From NCBI GenBank assembly GCA_963801065.1, contig CAWDDG010000008.1:310001-374000 (forward strand): a stretch of 64,000 nt of DNA, read 5' to 3'. Made by a program: the position numbers and the translations under genes. This DNA is from CAWDDG01 sp963801065 (GTDB lineage Bacteria; Actinomycetota; Actinomycetes; Jiangellales; Jiangellaceae). The notes under the pieces were generated by a model. The model was not told where the DNA came from. It was given only the letters and a program-made list of their open reading frames with translations, and made no database searches. This document shows, piece by piece, positions 53,979 through 62,024 of this stretch (within the stretch, counting starts at the first letter, position 1; each line of letters starts with the position of its first letter).

Positions 53979-54197
53979 TTAGGCCGGTCCGCGGACCGGG
54001 CTGCACTCGGCCGGCGCCACCGCGTCGGCTGCGCGCTGGAACGCGCCGGCGAGTGCAGCCCGGGCGCGGAACGTACGGGGACGGCGACGAGCGGGTGCGA
54101 CGTACGGCACAACGGGCGCGTCGGGGAAGGCGCTGGTGACCTCTCGGGACACTGCGCCCTGCGCGATGAGCATGGCGATGGGAAGGTTGTCCACCAC
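53979..54197 (-). CDS. Small hypothetical protein under a palindromic promoter
   Basis: 72 aa from the GTG at 54197 (or 54194), preceded by CCGGAGGCC. Reads VVDNLPIAMLIAQGAVSREV, then a basic, Ala-rich C-terminus (ARRRPRTFRARAALAGAFQR). No family recognised. A consensus promoter and ribosome-binding site support expression. It ends 11 bp before the LacI start. Confidence 0.5.
   Translation of the reverse strand: MVDNLPIAMLIAQGAVSREVTSAFPDAPVVPYVAPARRRPRTFRARAALAGAFQRAADAVAPAECSPVRGPA
53984..53999. repeat. 16-bp perfect palindrome upstream of lacI-type gene
   Basis: CCGGTCCGCGGACCGG, centred on CG as in LacI-family operators, 17 bp before the regulator start and inside the 3' end of the small upstream gene. 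In DNA this GC-rich, chance is possible. Confidence 0.4.
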
Positions 54198-54224
54198 GGC
54201 CTCCGGTTGGTCTGTGTTCCGTCT

Positions 54225-54263
54225 CTGTACCGCTACAGTAAGCCCACGGCCTGTACCGGTCAA
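54225..54263 (-). promoter_or_regulatory. Consensus promoter with CTGTA-N4-TACAG operator
   Basis: On the minus strand TTGACC (54263-54258), 17 bases, TACTGT (54240-54235). The inverted repeat CTGTACCGCTACAG (54225-54238) covers the -10, and CTGTACCG recurs at 54251-54258 over the -35. This looks like a TetR-type operator controlling the small gene downstream. Confidence 0.6.
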
Positions 54264-54306
54264 GTCTTTCGACGGACCAATTTGTCACGTCGGCGCCGCG
54301 CCACCT

Positions 54307-54333
54307 GGGAATCCGGAGTGTCGGCTATGCGTT
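54307..54333 (+). promoter_or_regulatory. SigR/SigH-type promoter of trxA
   Basis: GGGAAT (54307-54312), exactly 18 bases, GTT (54331-54333), followed by the thioredoxin gene 36 bp downstream. SigR controls thioredoxin genes in Streptomyces, so motif and target agree. Confidence 0.75.
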
Positions 54334-54368
54334 GACGGCCAAGACCGACACGAGGAGCGACCTTATCC

Positions 54369-54740
54369 ATGGCCACATTGACCATGACCCACGAGAACCA
54401 CGACGACACCGTCACCGACGGCATCGTCCTCATCGACTTCTGGGCCGAGTGGTGCGGTCCGTGCAAGCGGTTCGCGCCGATCTTCGAGAAGGCGTCCGAG
54501 CAGCACACCGACGTGACATTCGCGAAGGTCGACACCGAGGAGCAACGCGAGCTGTCGGCGATGTACGGCGTCACGTCGATCCCAACGCTCGTCATCTACC
54601 GCGACGGCATTCCCGTGTTCAGCCAGCCCGGTGCGCTGCCGGGCACCGTGTTGGAGGACCTGATCGGTCAGGTTCGGGCACTGGACATGGACGAGGTCCG
54701 CACGTCCTACGAGCAGCAGGTCGCCGAGCACCGGCACTGA
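54369..54740 (+). CDS. trxA: Thioredoxin
   Basis: 123 aa. LIDFWAEWCGPCKRFAPIFE holds the WCGPC redox site (Cys29, Cys32), with VTSIPTLVIYRDG carrying the cis-proline. A C-terminal extension of about 15 residues (DMDEVRTSYEQQVAEHRH) follows the standard domain. General disulfide reductase in the cytoplasm. Behind a SigR-type promoter. Confidence 0.95.
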   Translation: MATLTMTHENHDDTVTDGIVLIDFWAEWCGPCKRFAPIFEKASEQHTDVTFAKVDTEEQRELSAMYGVTSIPTLVIYRDGIPVFSQPGALPGTVLEDLIGQVRALDMDEVRTSYEQQVAEHRH

Positions 54741-54751
54741 CCGCGCAGCCT

Positions 54752-55207
54752 TCAGCCGACGGGCGCGAACGCGACCTCGTGGCGGTCGGCGCCGGCCGCG
54801 GCGAAGGCGAGCAGGTGAGCTCCCTCGTCGGTCAGCGCCGATCGATCCTGCTTCGGCAGCCGGGCGAACGGCTCGACGACGAGCGTGGCGCCGCCGCCCT
54901 GCCGAACGATCCTCCAGGTGCCGCGATGGTAGTCGCAGAAAGTCGCGCGCGGTGACCAGATGCAGCGTCGCACGCATCGAGAAGCACGCACCGCTCGGCG
55001 CTGCGTGATGAGCTCGGCCAGTTCGTCGGCGCGGAACCCGTCAAGCCTGGTCCACATGCCGACGTACGGCGAGTTGGGTGCCTGGGCCTGCATGCCGACG
55101 AGGTGTTCGATCGCGTCAACGGCTGACATGGGCGCCCGTCGTAGCAGCAGCTGCCGGTCCAGGGTCGCCCGGTTGAGGGCGCGTCGACTGAGCATTCGCC
55201 TCGGCAT
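54752..55207 (-). pseudogene. Winged-helix DNA-binding domain protein, internally deleted
   Basis: The N-terminus MLSRRALNRATLDRQLLLRR and VDAIEHLVGMQAQAPNSPYV belongs to the winged-helix DNA-binding (AlkX/YcaQ-like) family, which is about 360 aa. After LITQRRAVRA the frame slips near 54968 (the continuation MRATLHLVTARDFL is in another frame) and then joins directly to the C-terminal HRGTWRIVRQGG and VVEPFARLPKQDRSALTDEG. About 200 residues are missing. This is real loss rather than a one-base error. Confidence 0.75.
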
Positions 55208-55248
55208 GGGCTCATCCTTCACGACGTCCGCGGCATTACGCTCGGCGC

Positions 55249-55881
55249 GTGGTGGCCGAGACCTCGCAGACGTTGGATCGGGGCCTGCGGCTGCTGACGC
55301 TGCTGGCGGACGCGTCCGGTGGCGTGACCGTCACGGAGATGGCGGCTGCGCTGGGCGTCAACCGGACGGTCGTGTACCGACTTGCGGCGACGCTGGAACA
55401 GCACGGGATGGTCCGGCGGTCCGACGACGGCCGCCTCTCCCTCGGGTTTGCCGTGCTGTCGCTCGCCACGAGGGTGCACCCGCTCCTACGGCAGGCCGCG
55501 CTACCGGCGTTGCGCGCGCTGGCCGAGGATGTGGGAGCCACCGCCCACCTCACGGTCGCCGACGGAGGAGAGGCGCTGGCCGTCGCAGTCGTCGAACCGA
55601 GCTGGACCGACTTCCATGTCGCCTACCGGGTCGGTTCGCGCCATGACCTACGCCGCGGCGCGGCCGGAAGGGCGATCCTCGCCGGTCGCTCTGGAAAGGC
55701 CTCGTACCTCTCCAGCCAAGGAGAGCTCCAGGCCGGTGCGCAGGGTGTGGCCGCGCCGGTCACCGGCGTCCCGAGCGTCGAGGCCAGCGTCGGCGTGGTC
55801 GCGCTGACCGGGCTCGACCTTGAAACCGTCGGACCGCGCGTCGTCGCGGCGGCGCACGAGGTGGCCGCGCGCCTGCGCTAG
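55249..55881 (+). CDS. IclR-family transcriptional regulator
   Basis: 210 aa from GTG 55249. The HTH GVTVTEMAAALGVNRTVVYR is at residues about 25-45, and the effector-binding IclR domain follows (VADGGEALAVAVVEPSWTDF, GSRHDLRRGAAGRAILAG). Slightly shorter than the usual 250 aa. Diverges from the broken winged-helix gene. Target unknown. Confidence 0.9.
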   Translation: MVAETSQTLDRGLRLLTLLADASGGVTVTEMAAALGVNRTVVYRLAATLEQHGMVRRSDDGRLSLGFAVLSLATRVHPLLRQAALPALRALAEDVGATAHLTVADGGEALAVAVVEPSWTDFHVAYRVGSRHDLRRGAAGRAILAGRSGKASYLSSQGELQAGAQGVAAPVTGVPSVEASVGVVALTGLDLETVGPRVVAAAHEVAARLR

Positions 55882-56354
55882 CCGATCGTGACGGCGACGG
55901 GCTCGGACTCGAGGAAGTCCTCACCGACCTGGCCGACGACCCGCCACTGCGTCTGGCCCTCACGGCTGGACTGGACGTATGTCGAGAACGACCCGTCCTC
56001 TCCCGTCTCCACCGTGATCGGGGGTCGGTCGCCACCGGGGAAGGTCTCGAAGTCGCCGTCGTCGATCTTGCGCTCGACGGTGAAGGTAATGCCGGCGGCA
56101 GCAGGTTCCAGGCGGCCCGTGAAATCGATCCGGTCGCCGGGAGCGACCGAGGTCTGCGTCGAGCTCAGGGTGACGCCGCTCGCCGGTGCAGCGCTCTCGG
56201 ACGGGCTCGACGAGGCGGGTGGCGACGTGCCCCCCGACGCTGCGCCGGCGTCGTCACCACCCGCGCTGCCCGCGATCGCCCCGCCGCCGAGGCCGATGAT
56301 GGCAGCAGTGATCAGCGTGCCAGCGGCGGCACCGCGGGAGGCTCGAGTCGACAT
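55878..56354 (-). CDS. Secreted or membrane-anchored Ig-like domain protein
   Basis: 158 aa from the ATG at 56354. An N-terminal hydrophobic segment (GTLITAAIIGLGGGAIAGSA) acts as signal or anchor, followed by a Ser/Pro-rich linker and a beta-rich domain (GVTLSSTQTSVAPGDRIDFT, FSTYVQSSREGQTQWRVVGQ) resembling bacterial Ig-like surface modules. Function unknown. Ends 4 bp into the IclR gene tail (convergent). Confidence 0.75.
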   Translation of the reverse strand: MSTRASRGAAAGTLITAAIIGLGGGAIAGSAGGDDAGAASGGTSPPASSSPSESAAPASGVTLSSTQTSVAPGDRIDFTGRLEPAAAGITFTVERKIDDGDFETFPGGDRPPITVETGEDGSFSTYVQSSREGQTQWRVVGQVGEDFLESEPVAVTIG

Positions 56355-56364
56355 CGCCGTACAT

Positions 56365-56871
56365 TCAACCCGCACGACCCCCTCGTTCGGCAAGGGGGTG
56401 GGGTGGGGAATTCGCCGCGGCGGCGTCGACCAGCGGAAGCACCCGCGGCTGCACCACCGTCGAGAGGGCGATCAGCGTCGAGGTCCGCACGATGTCGGCA
56501 TCGCCCACGAGGTCGTCGATCACTCGCTGGAGGTCGTCGTTGTCGCGCGCGACGATCCGACAGAGCAGGTCGCCCTGGCCGGTGATCGTGTGCACCTCGA
56601 GCACCTCGGGGATGCGAGCGAGATGCGCGGCGACCGGGCCGCGTGCGCCCTGCCGGATCTCGAGGGTCGCGAACGCCGTGACGCGGTACCCCATCGCCGA
56701 CGGGTCGAGGCTCGGTGCGAATGACCGGATTATCCCGATCGACATGAGCTTGTCCAGGCGGGCCTGGACCGTGCCCCTCGCGACGCCGAGCCGGCGGGAC
56801 GCCTCGAGCACGCCCACCCGCGGCTCATCTGTGAACAGGCGCAGGATCCGGGCGTCGAGCTCGTCGACCAT
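56365..56871 (-). CDS. Lrp/AsnC-family regulator
   Basis: 168 aa from the ATG at 56871, with AAGGA at proper spacing; the ATG at 56880 is too close to it. HTH VGVLEASRRLGVARGTVQAR is followed by a RAM effector domain (VLEVHTITGQGDLLCRIVAR). Divergent from hpd, so it probably senses an aromatic amino acid and controls hpd, as in Streptomyces-like arrangements; this is inference. Confidence 0.92.
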   Translation of the reverse strand: MVDELDARILRLFTDEPRVGVLEASRRLGVARGTVQARLDKLMSIGIIRSFAPSLDPSAMGYRVTAFATLEIRQGARGPVAAHLARIPEVLEVHTITGQGDLLCRIVARDNDDLQRVIDDLVGDADIVRTSTLIALSTVVQPRVLPLVDAAAANSPPHPLAERGGRAG

Positions 56872-57052
56872 GGCGGGCATCCTTCTGGTGAGACTGAGCA
56901 GATTGACCATTCCGATGACAGGTTCCGTGCTCAGAACGTACATCGTGACCACTGTCTGGTGGAACCATTGCTCACCGGACCGGCCCTGCGGCACAGTCCC
57001 AGCACGGACCGCCGGAGAGTCCACGGCGTCCACTCACGGAGGCAGGCCCGCG

Positions 57053-58258
57053 ATGACCACCGACACCACTCTTACGCCCGAGGAGCGCGAGGCCGATCTC
57101 GACCTCGAGCAGCTCAAACAGCTCGTGGGGCTCGTCGAGTACGACGAGAGCAAGGACCCGTTCCCGGTGACGGCGATGGACGCGGTGGTGTTCGTGGTCG
57201 GCAACGCGACCCAGACCGCGCATTTCTATCAGTCCGCCTTCGGCATGGAGCTGGTCGCGTACTCCGGCCCGGAGATCGGCAACCGTGACCACAAGTCGTT
57301 CGTGCTCAGGAGCGGCTCGGCGCGCTTCGTGCTCACGGGCGGTGTCGCCCCGCACAGCCAACTTCTTGATCATCATCGCAAGCACGGCGACGGTGTCGTC
57401 GATCTCGCGCTCGAGGTGCCCGATGTCGACAAGTGCATCGCGCACGCGCGCGCCCAGGGCGCGACCGTGCTCGACGAGCCACACGATGTCTCCGACGAGA
57501 ACGGCACGGTGCGGATGGCCGCCATCGCCACGTACGGCGAGACGCGGCACACGCTGGTGGACCGCTCGCGATACTCCGGTCCCTACCTGCCCGGCTACGT
57601 CGCCCGGACGTCGACCTTCGTCAAGCGCGACGGCGCGCCCAAGCGGCTGTTCCAGGCCATCGACCACTGTGTCGGCAACGTCGAGCTCGGCCGGATGGAC
57701 GAGTGGGTCGCCTTCTACAACAGGGTCATGAACTTCGTGAACATGGCCGAGTTCGTCGGCGACGACATCGCGACCGAGTACTCGGCGCTGATGTCGAAGG
57801 TCGTCGCCAACGGGAACCACCGGGTCAAGTTCCCGCTCAACGAGCCGGCGATCGCGAAGAGGAAGTCACAGATCGACGAGTACCTGGAGTTCTACGGCGC
57901 CGCGGGGTGCCAGCACATCGCGCTCGCGACGAACAACATCCTGCGAACCGTCGACCTCATGCGGGCCGAGGGTGTCGAGTTCCTCGACACGCCCGACACG
58001 TATTACGACGACCCGGAGCTGCGGGCACGGATCGGCGAGGTCCGGGTACCCGTCGAGGAGCTGAAGAGGCGGAAGATCCTCGTCGACCGCGACGAGGACG
58101 GCTACCTGCTGCAGATCTTCACCAGACCGATCGGCGACCGGCCGACGGTGTTCTACGAGCTGATCGAGCGGCACGGGTCGCTGGGATTCGGGAAGGGCAA
58201 CTTCAAGGCCCTCTTCGAGTCGATCGAGCGCGAGCAGGAGCAGCGCGGCAACCTCTGA
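57053..58258 (+). CDS. hpd: 4-hydroxyphenylpyruvate dioxygenase
   Basis: 401 aa. Converts 4-hydroxyphenylpyruvate to homogentisate in tyrosine catabolism. The three iron ligands fall in AIDHCVGNVELGRM (about His203), AAGCQHIALATNNI (about His287) and VFYELIERHGSLGFGKGNFK (Glu near 367). Divergent from the Lrp-type regulator, with 181 bp between starts. No homogentisate dioxygenase is in the window. Confidence 0.97.
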   Translation: MTTDTTLTPEEREADLDLEQLKQLVGLVEYDESKDPFPVTAMDAVVFVVGNATQTAHFYQSAFGMELVAYSGPEIGNRDHKSFVLRSGSARFVLTGGVAPHSQLLDHHRKHGDGVVDLALEVPDVDKCIAHARAQGATVLDEPHDVSDENGTVRMAAIATYGETRHTLVDRSRYSGPYLPGYVARTSTFVKRDGAPKRLFQAIDHCVGNVELGRMDEWVAFYNRVMNFVNMAEFVGDDIATEYSALMSKVVANGNHRVKFPLNEPAIAKRKSQIDEYLEFYGAAGCQHIALATNNILRTVDLMRAEGVEFLDTPDTYYDDPELRARIGEVRVPVEELKRRKILVDRDEDGYLLQIFTRPIGDRPTVFYELIERHGSLGFGKGNFKALFESIEREQEQRGNL

Positions 58259-58290
58259 TCGGGGTCTCCCCGCGGCGTAGCCTGACCGGT

Positions 58291-59664
58291 ATGACCGATC
58301 TCGTCGCCGCCCTGCGGGACGGGCTGCCCGCCGAGGCGGTCCTGGACGACCCGGACCGGATGGAGTCATACCGGTACGACATGGCGCTGTTCTGCCCTGC
58401 CGGGAAGCCCGCGGCGGTCGTGACAGCCAGGAACCGGTCACACGTGGAGCACACGCTGCGTACGGCCTCGCGACTCGGCATCCCGGTCGTGCCCCAGGGT
58501 GCACGGAGCGGCCTGTCCGGTGCCGCGAACGCGATCGACGGCTGCGTCGTCCTCTCGCTGGAGCGCATGGACCGGATCATCGAGATCGATCCGGCCAACC
58601 GGATCGCCGTGGTAGAGCCGGGCGTGTTCAATGCCGTGTTCTCGCGTGCCGTCTCCGAGCACGGCCTGTTCTACCCTCCGGACCCGTCGAGCTGGGAGTT
58701 CTGCTCGATCGGCGGCAACCTGTCGACCAACTCGGGCGGGCTGTGCTGCGTGAAGTACGGAGTGACGACCGACTATGTACGTGGCCTCGAGGTGGTGCTC
58801 GCGTCCGGCGAGGTCGTGACCACCGGGCGGCGCACGGTCAAGGGTGTGGCGGGCTACGACCTGACGAAGCTCTTCGTCGGCAGCGAGGGCACGCTCGGTG
58901 TCATCACGCAGGCGACGCTGGCGCTGCGCCCACGGGCCCAGCGCCCGCACACGATGGCAGCGCTGTTCGAGTCTCCGGTGGCGGCCGCGCGTGCGGTTTC
59001 TGCCATCGTGGCCGGCGGCCACGTGCCCAGCCTGCTCGAGATCATGGATGCCACGTGCATCCGGGTCGTCAACGAGTGGAAGCGGATGGACCTGCCGGAG
59101 GACGCGGGCGCGATGCTGCTGGCCCAGTCCGACATCGGCGGCTCGCCCGCCGAGCAGGAGATCGCCGAGATCGCCCGTCTTTGCGGCGAGGCCGGTGCGA
59201 CCGAGGTCGCGGAGACGGCAGATCCCGCTGAAGGAGAGATGCTCCTGCAGGCCCGCCGGGTTGCTCTGCTGGCGCTCGAACGGCTGGGCACGACGATGAT
59301 CGACGACGTATGCGTGCCCCTCACCCGCTTCGCCGACCTGTTCGAGGGGATCGAGAAGCTCGCCGCCTCGTACGACGTGCTGATCGGCGTCGTCGGGCAC
59401 GCTGGCGACGGCAACATGCACCCGACCGTCGTCTTCGACCCGGAGGACAGCGATGAGGCGCAGCGCGCCCGGCAGGCGTTCGGGGCGGTGATGGATCTGG
59501 GCCTCGAGCTCGGCGGCACGATCACCGGCGAGCACGGCGTCGGCGTCCTGAAGAAGGAGTGGCTCTCCCGCGAGATCGGGCCGGTGGCGATGCGGTTGCA
59601 CCGCGACATCAAGCGCGTGCTGGACCCGCAGGGCATACTCAACCCCGGCAAGATCTTCGACTGA
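58291..59664 (+). CDS. FAD-linked oxidase (GlcD/D-lactate dehydrogenase-like)
   Basis: 457 aa. FAD_binding_4 domain with VVPQGARSGLSGAANAIDGC and SIGGNLSTNSGGLCCVKYGV, and a C-terminal FAD-oxidase domain ending GTITGEHGVGVLKKEWLSRE and RVLDPQGILNPGKIFD. Oxidises a 2-hydroxy acid such as glycolate or D-lactate. It starts 32 bp after hpd and may be cotranscribed; 4-hydroxyphenyllactate would be an attractive substrate but this is speculation. Confidence 0.93.
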   Translation: MTDLVAALRDGLPAEAVLDDPDRMESYRYDMALFCPAGKPAAVVTARNRSHVEHTLRTASRLGIPVVPQGARSGLSGAANAIDGCVVLSLERMDRIIEIDPANRIAVVEPGVFNAVFSRAVSEHGLFYPPDPSSWEFCSIGGNLSTNSGGLCCVKYGVTTDYVRGLEVVLASGEVVTTGRRTVKGVAGYDLTKLFVGSEGTLGVITQATLALRPRAQRPHTMAALFESPVAAARAVSAIVAGGHVPSLLEIMDATCIRVVNEWKRMDLPEDAGAMLLAQSDIGGSPAEQEIAEIARLCGEAGATEVAETADPAEGEMLLQARRVALLALERLGTTMIDDVCVPLTRFADLFEGIEKLAASYDVLIGVVGHAGDGNMHPTVVFDPEDSDEAQRARQAFGAVMDLGLELGGTITGEHGVGVLKKEWLSREIGPVAMRLHRDIKRVLDPQGILNPGKIFD

Positions 59665-59907
59665 CCTCTGGGCGTGTCCGAGGGAGGCTCCACTCGAGCC
59701 TCGCTACCCGCTGCCCATGCGCGGCCACGCCGCAGATGGCCACCACCACGCCGAGGTACGCGACGAAGCCCAGGCCGTCAGGGTAGAACTGGCGTCGCTG
59801 TCGCAGCCCGGGACTGGAGTCCCGCGGTGGATGATGGGGACGGCCGTGGGAGCCCGTGTTCGACGGATGACTCACCCGGCCCTGTGAGGCCTTCAGGAGG
59901 AGTAGCC

Positions 59908-60303
59908 GTGGCCACGTACGTCATCGACGCCCCCGCCGCCATCGAGCTGGTCGCTCACGGGTTCACGGACCCGGGGGCGCACACGCTCATGGCGCCCACC
60001 TTGCTCCGGTCTCAAACGCTGTCGCTGCTGCATGAGGCTGTGACGGAAGGCCGACTCGCTCCGGTGACGGCTCGGGAGCGCCTTGAGCGCATTGGCTCCC
60101 TACCTATCCGGCTGCTCGGAGATTCACGCCTGCGACGCACCGCCTGGAAGGTGGCAGACGAGCTCGGATGGACCGGGACCTACGAGGCGGAATACGTCGC
60201 GCTCACCAAGCTGCATGGTGACGCGCTCATCACCGGTGACCCGACGTTCGCGCGCGCGGTGCAGGGCGTCATCGAGGTCGCACCAGTGGAGACGCTGCTG
60301 TGA
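59908..60303 (+). CDS. PIN-domain protein (VapC-like), no antitoxin visible
   Basis: 131 aa from GTG 59908, preceded by AGGAGG. Acidic residues of the PIN active site appear in VIDAPAAIELV (Asp7), LLHEAVTEG and EAEYVALTKLHGDALITGDP. Predicted RNase toxin. A vapB-type partner normally overlaps the start, but the 243 bp upstream encode nothing antitoxin-like; one minus-strand frame (GFVAYLGVVVAICGVAAHGQ) could be a membrane gene remnant. Confidence 0.8.
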   Translation: MATYVIDAPAAIELVAHGFTDPGAHTLMAPTLLRSQTLSLLHEAVTEGRLAPVTARERLERIGSLPIRLLGDSRLRRTAWKVADELGWTGTYEAEYVALTKLHGDALITGDPTFARAVQGVIEVAPVETLL

Positions 60304-60616
60304 ACGAAACCCAGTCTCGGCGTTCGGGCTTCAGAGGGAGGTCAAACTCCGTCGACACGACACCAGGGTCGCGCGACGAATGACGCCCGATTCAACCTTG
60401 ATCGCACGTCCTAAATCGGCATGACCGCACGGACAGCGGCTATGAGCGGGAAGTTGGCATGTGGCGTTCGGAGAATTTGTCGGGCAGAACGAAGCGTATC
60501 TTGGCGGGCTTCCTGGCCAGTCGCTTGGGTTCGAGGGCCTCCATGCAGGGTGCGGCGTCGGCTCCACGGTGGCTCGGCGGGTTGTCTTACCAACGTGTCC
60601 CAGTGCCGGGTGTGAC
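60304..60616. other. 313-bp stretch without a convincing gene
   Basis: Less GC-rich than its surroundings. On the minus strand, after a TAA, the frame reads ADAAPCMEALEPKRLARKPA then KIRFVLPDKFSERHM to a TAG at 60440-60442 (ATG at 60544). It looks protein-like but matches no family I recognise; it may be the end of a decayed gene. Confidence 0.5.
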
Positions 60617-61738
60617 CTATTGCGCGTAGATCTCGGCGATGGCCTCTCTGCCGTCATCCAGGCCTGAGTTGGCGGTGGCCATGGCCAGTCCCTCGGCGAC
60701 CAGGTCGAGGGGGTGGCCCTGGATGTCGGTCAAGATCTCGCTGCGGCGCCGAAGTTCGGCGGCGTACTCGCCGGATTGGTACAGCGCCGGGTCGGGCTGT
60801 GAGGCGGTCAGGGTCTGTTCCGGGCCGAGCCACAGAACCGCGTCGACTCGGTCGGCGAAGGTGAGCCCTGGTTCCAGCGCTCGATAGCTGACGGGCTGGG
60901 CTCCCAGCCAGGTGCCCTCGAGCACGGCCAGCGACGGGCGTTCCCACGATGCCGGCACCGCCTCGGCGGCCTCGCGGACGGCGGTGTCGTCCCAGTGGTA
61001 CGGGAGGGGCTCGACCACGAACAGGTCAGCGGGGTGTTTCTGGGCGAGGAGGGTGCCGGCGTTGGGTTGGTCGGGAGCGTCGTTGGTGGCCTCGTTGCGG
61101 TGCAGGTGGTCACCGCCGATGATCAGCAGCGCCCGCCGGTCTCGGGCCAGCACCTCACGTTCGACGACATCGGCGAAGAAGGTGTCCCGCTGCCCAGGCC
61201 CGGGCAGCTGGTCTCGGTCGGCGACGCTGCGGATCGTGGAGAAGTCGACATCCGGGTCGCCCAGCACGACGCGGATGCGCTGGTCGGGTGGCAGCGCCTC
61301 GTTCACCTTCCGCACCGTGCGGAACACCTGCTCGTACACGGGCGCGTCCCAAAACGTGCGACCGCCGATGGTGTTCCGCCAGATCTGGGCCAGCTCGTCG
61401 TCGGGCATCGGCTGCAGCCCAACTATGTATCGGTCGGCGACGTCCTGGTAGAGGGCATTACCGAACTCCACCACGATGTCGTCAATCCGGTCCGGTAGGG
61501 CAGGCTGCTGCAGCAGAGTCTGGACGACGTCGTGGAACTGCTGACACAGGTGCAGGTCGCCCAGCGCGACCAGGCGATGGGTCTCCATCTGGTCCAGCAG
61601 TTCGTCATATGGATCCAGCGGCACGAGCGCGGCGCCGTCATCCTGCACGTCGTGGCCGCGGACCAGCCAAACCACCGCCAGGCCGGCGAGCAGCGCAACC
61701 CCGGCCAACGCCACGGCGATGAATCCCCGTCGTGTCAT
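60617..61738 (-). CDS. Membrane-anchored ChaN/EreA-like (Tiki superfamily) protein
   Basis: 373 aa from the ATG at 61738, preceded by GGAGAAG. An N-terminal helix (GFIAVALAGVALLAGLAVVW) anchors it; the next part VALGDLHLCQQFHDVVQTLL and DDIVVEFGNALYQDVADRYI resembles ChaN/erythromycin-esterase-like folds, with RALLIIGGDHLHRNE carrying further conserved His/Asp. These are putative hydrolases or heme-binding proteins. The assignment is tentative. Confidence 0.55.
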   Translation of the reverse strand: MTRRGFIAVALAGVALLAGLAVVWLVRGHDVQDDGAALVPLDPYDELLDQMETHRLVALGDLHLCQQFHDVVQTLLQQPALPDRIDDIVVEFGNALYQDVADRYIVGLQPMPDDELAQIWRNTIGGRTFWDAPVYEQVFRTVRKVNEALPPDQRIRVVLGDPDVDFSTIRSVADRDQLPGPGQRDTFFADVVEREVLARDRRALLIIGGDHLHRNEATNDAPDQPNAGTLLAQKHPADLFVVEPLPYHWDDTAVREAAEAVPASWERPSLAVLEGTWLGAQPVSYRALEPGLTFADRVDAVLWLGPEQTLTASQPDPALYQSGEYAAELRRRSEILTDIQGHPLDLVAEGLAMATANSGLDDGREAIAEIYAQ

Positions 61739-61927
61739 CCGCTTCTCCACAACTCGTTCAGCACCCCGGACCCGCCGGCCCGCGATCTAGATCCTGCCCG
61801 CAGTCAGGCGCTCGGTTGGAACGGTGAATATCACGGTAGGCATTCCGGCAAGCCCAGGTATCGGGGAGAACCCTGGGATGTTCCCCGGAGCGCCCCCCAT
61901 CCCGGGAGCTCCAGATCACCCGGCATC

Positions 61928-61949
61928 GCACGGATGGGGACATCCGTGC
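61928..61949. terminator. 9-bp perfect hairpin, possible terminator
   Basis: GCACGGATG-GGGA-CATCCGTGC, followed on the plus strand by TTT. It sits in the 286-bp gap between the ChaN-like and MerR genes, both on the minus strand, so it may end the MerR transcript. Nothing else is recognised in the gap. Confidence 0.4.
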
Positions 61950-62024
61950 TTTCGGCACGCGCGCAATCATCGCGGCTAGATGGGTGCGTCCGATCAGAGG
62001 CGGGTGCTGGCGCGGCGTGACACC

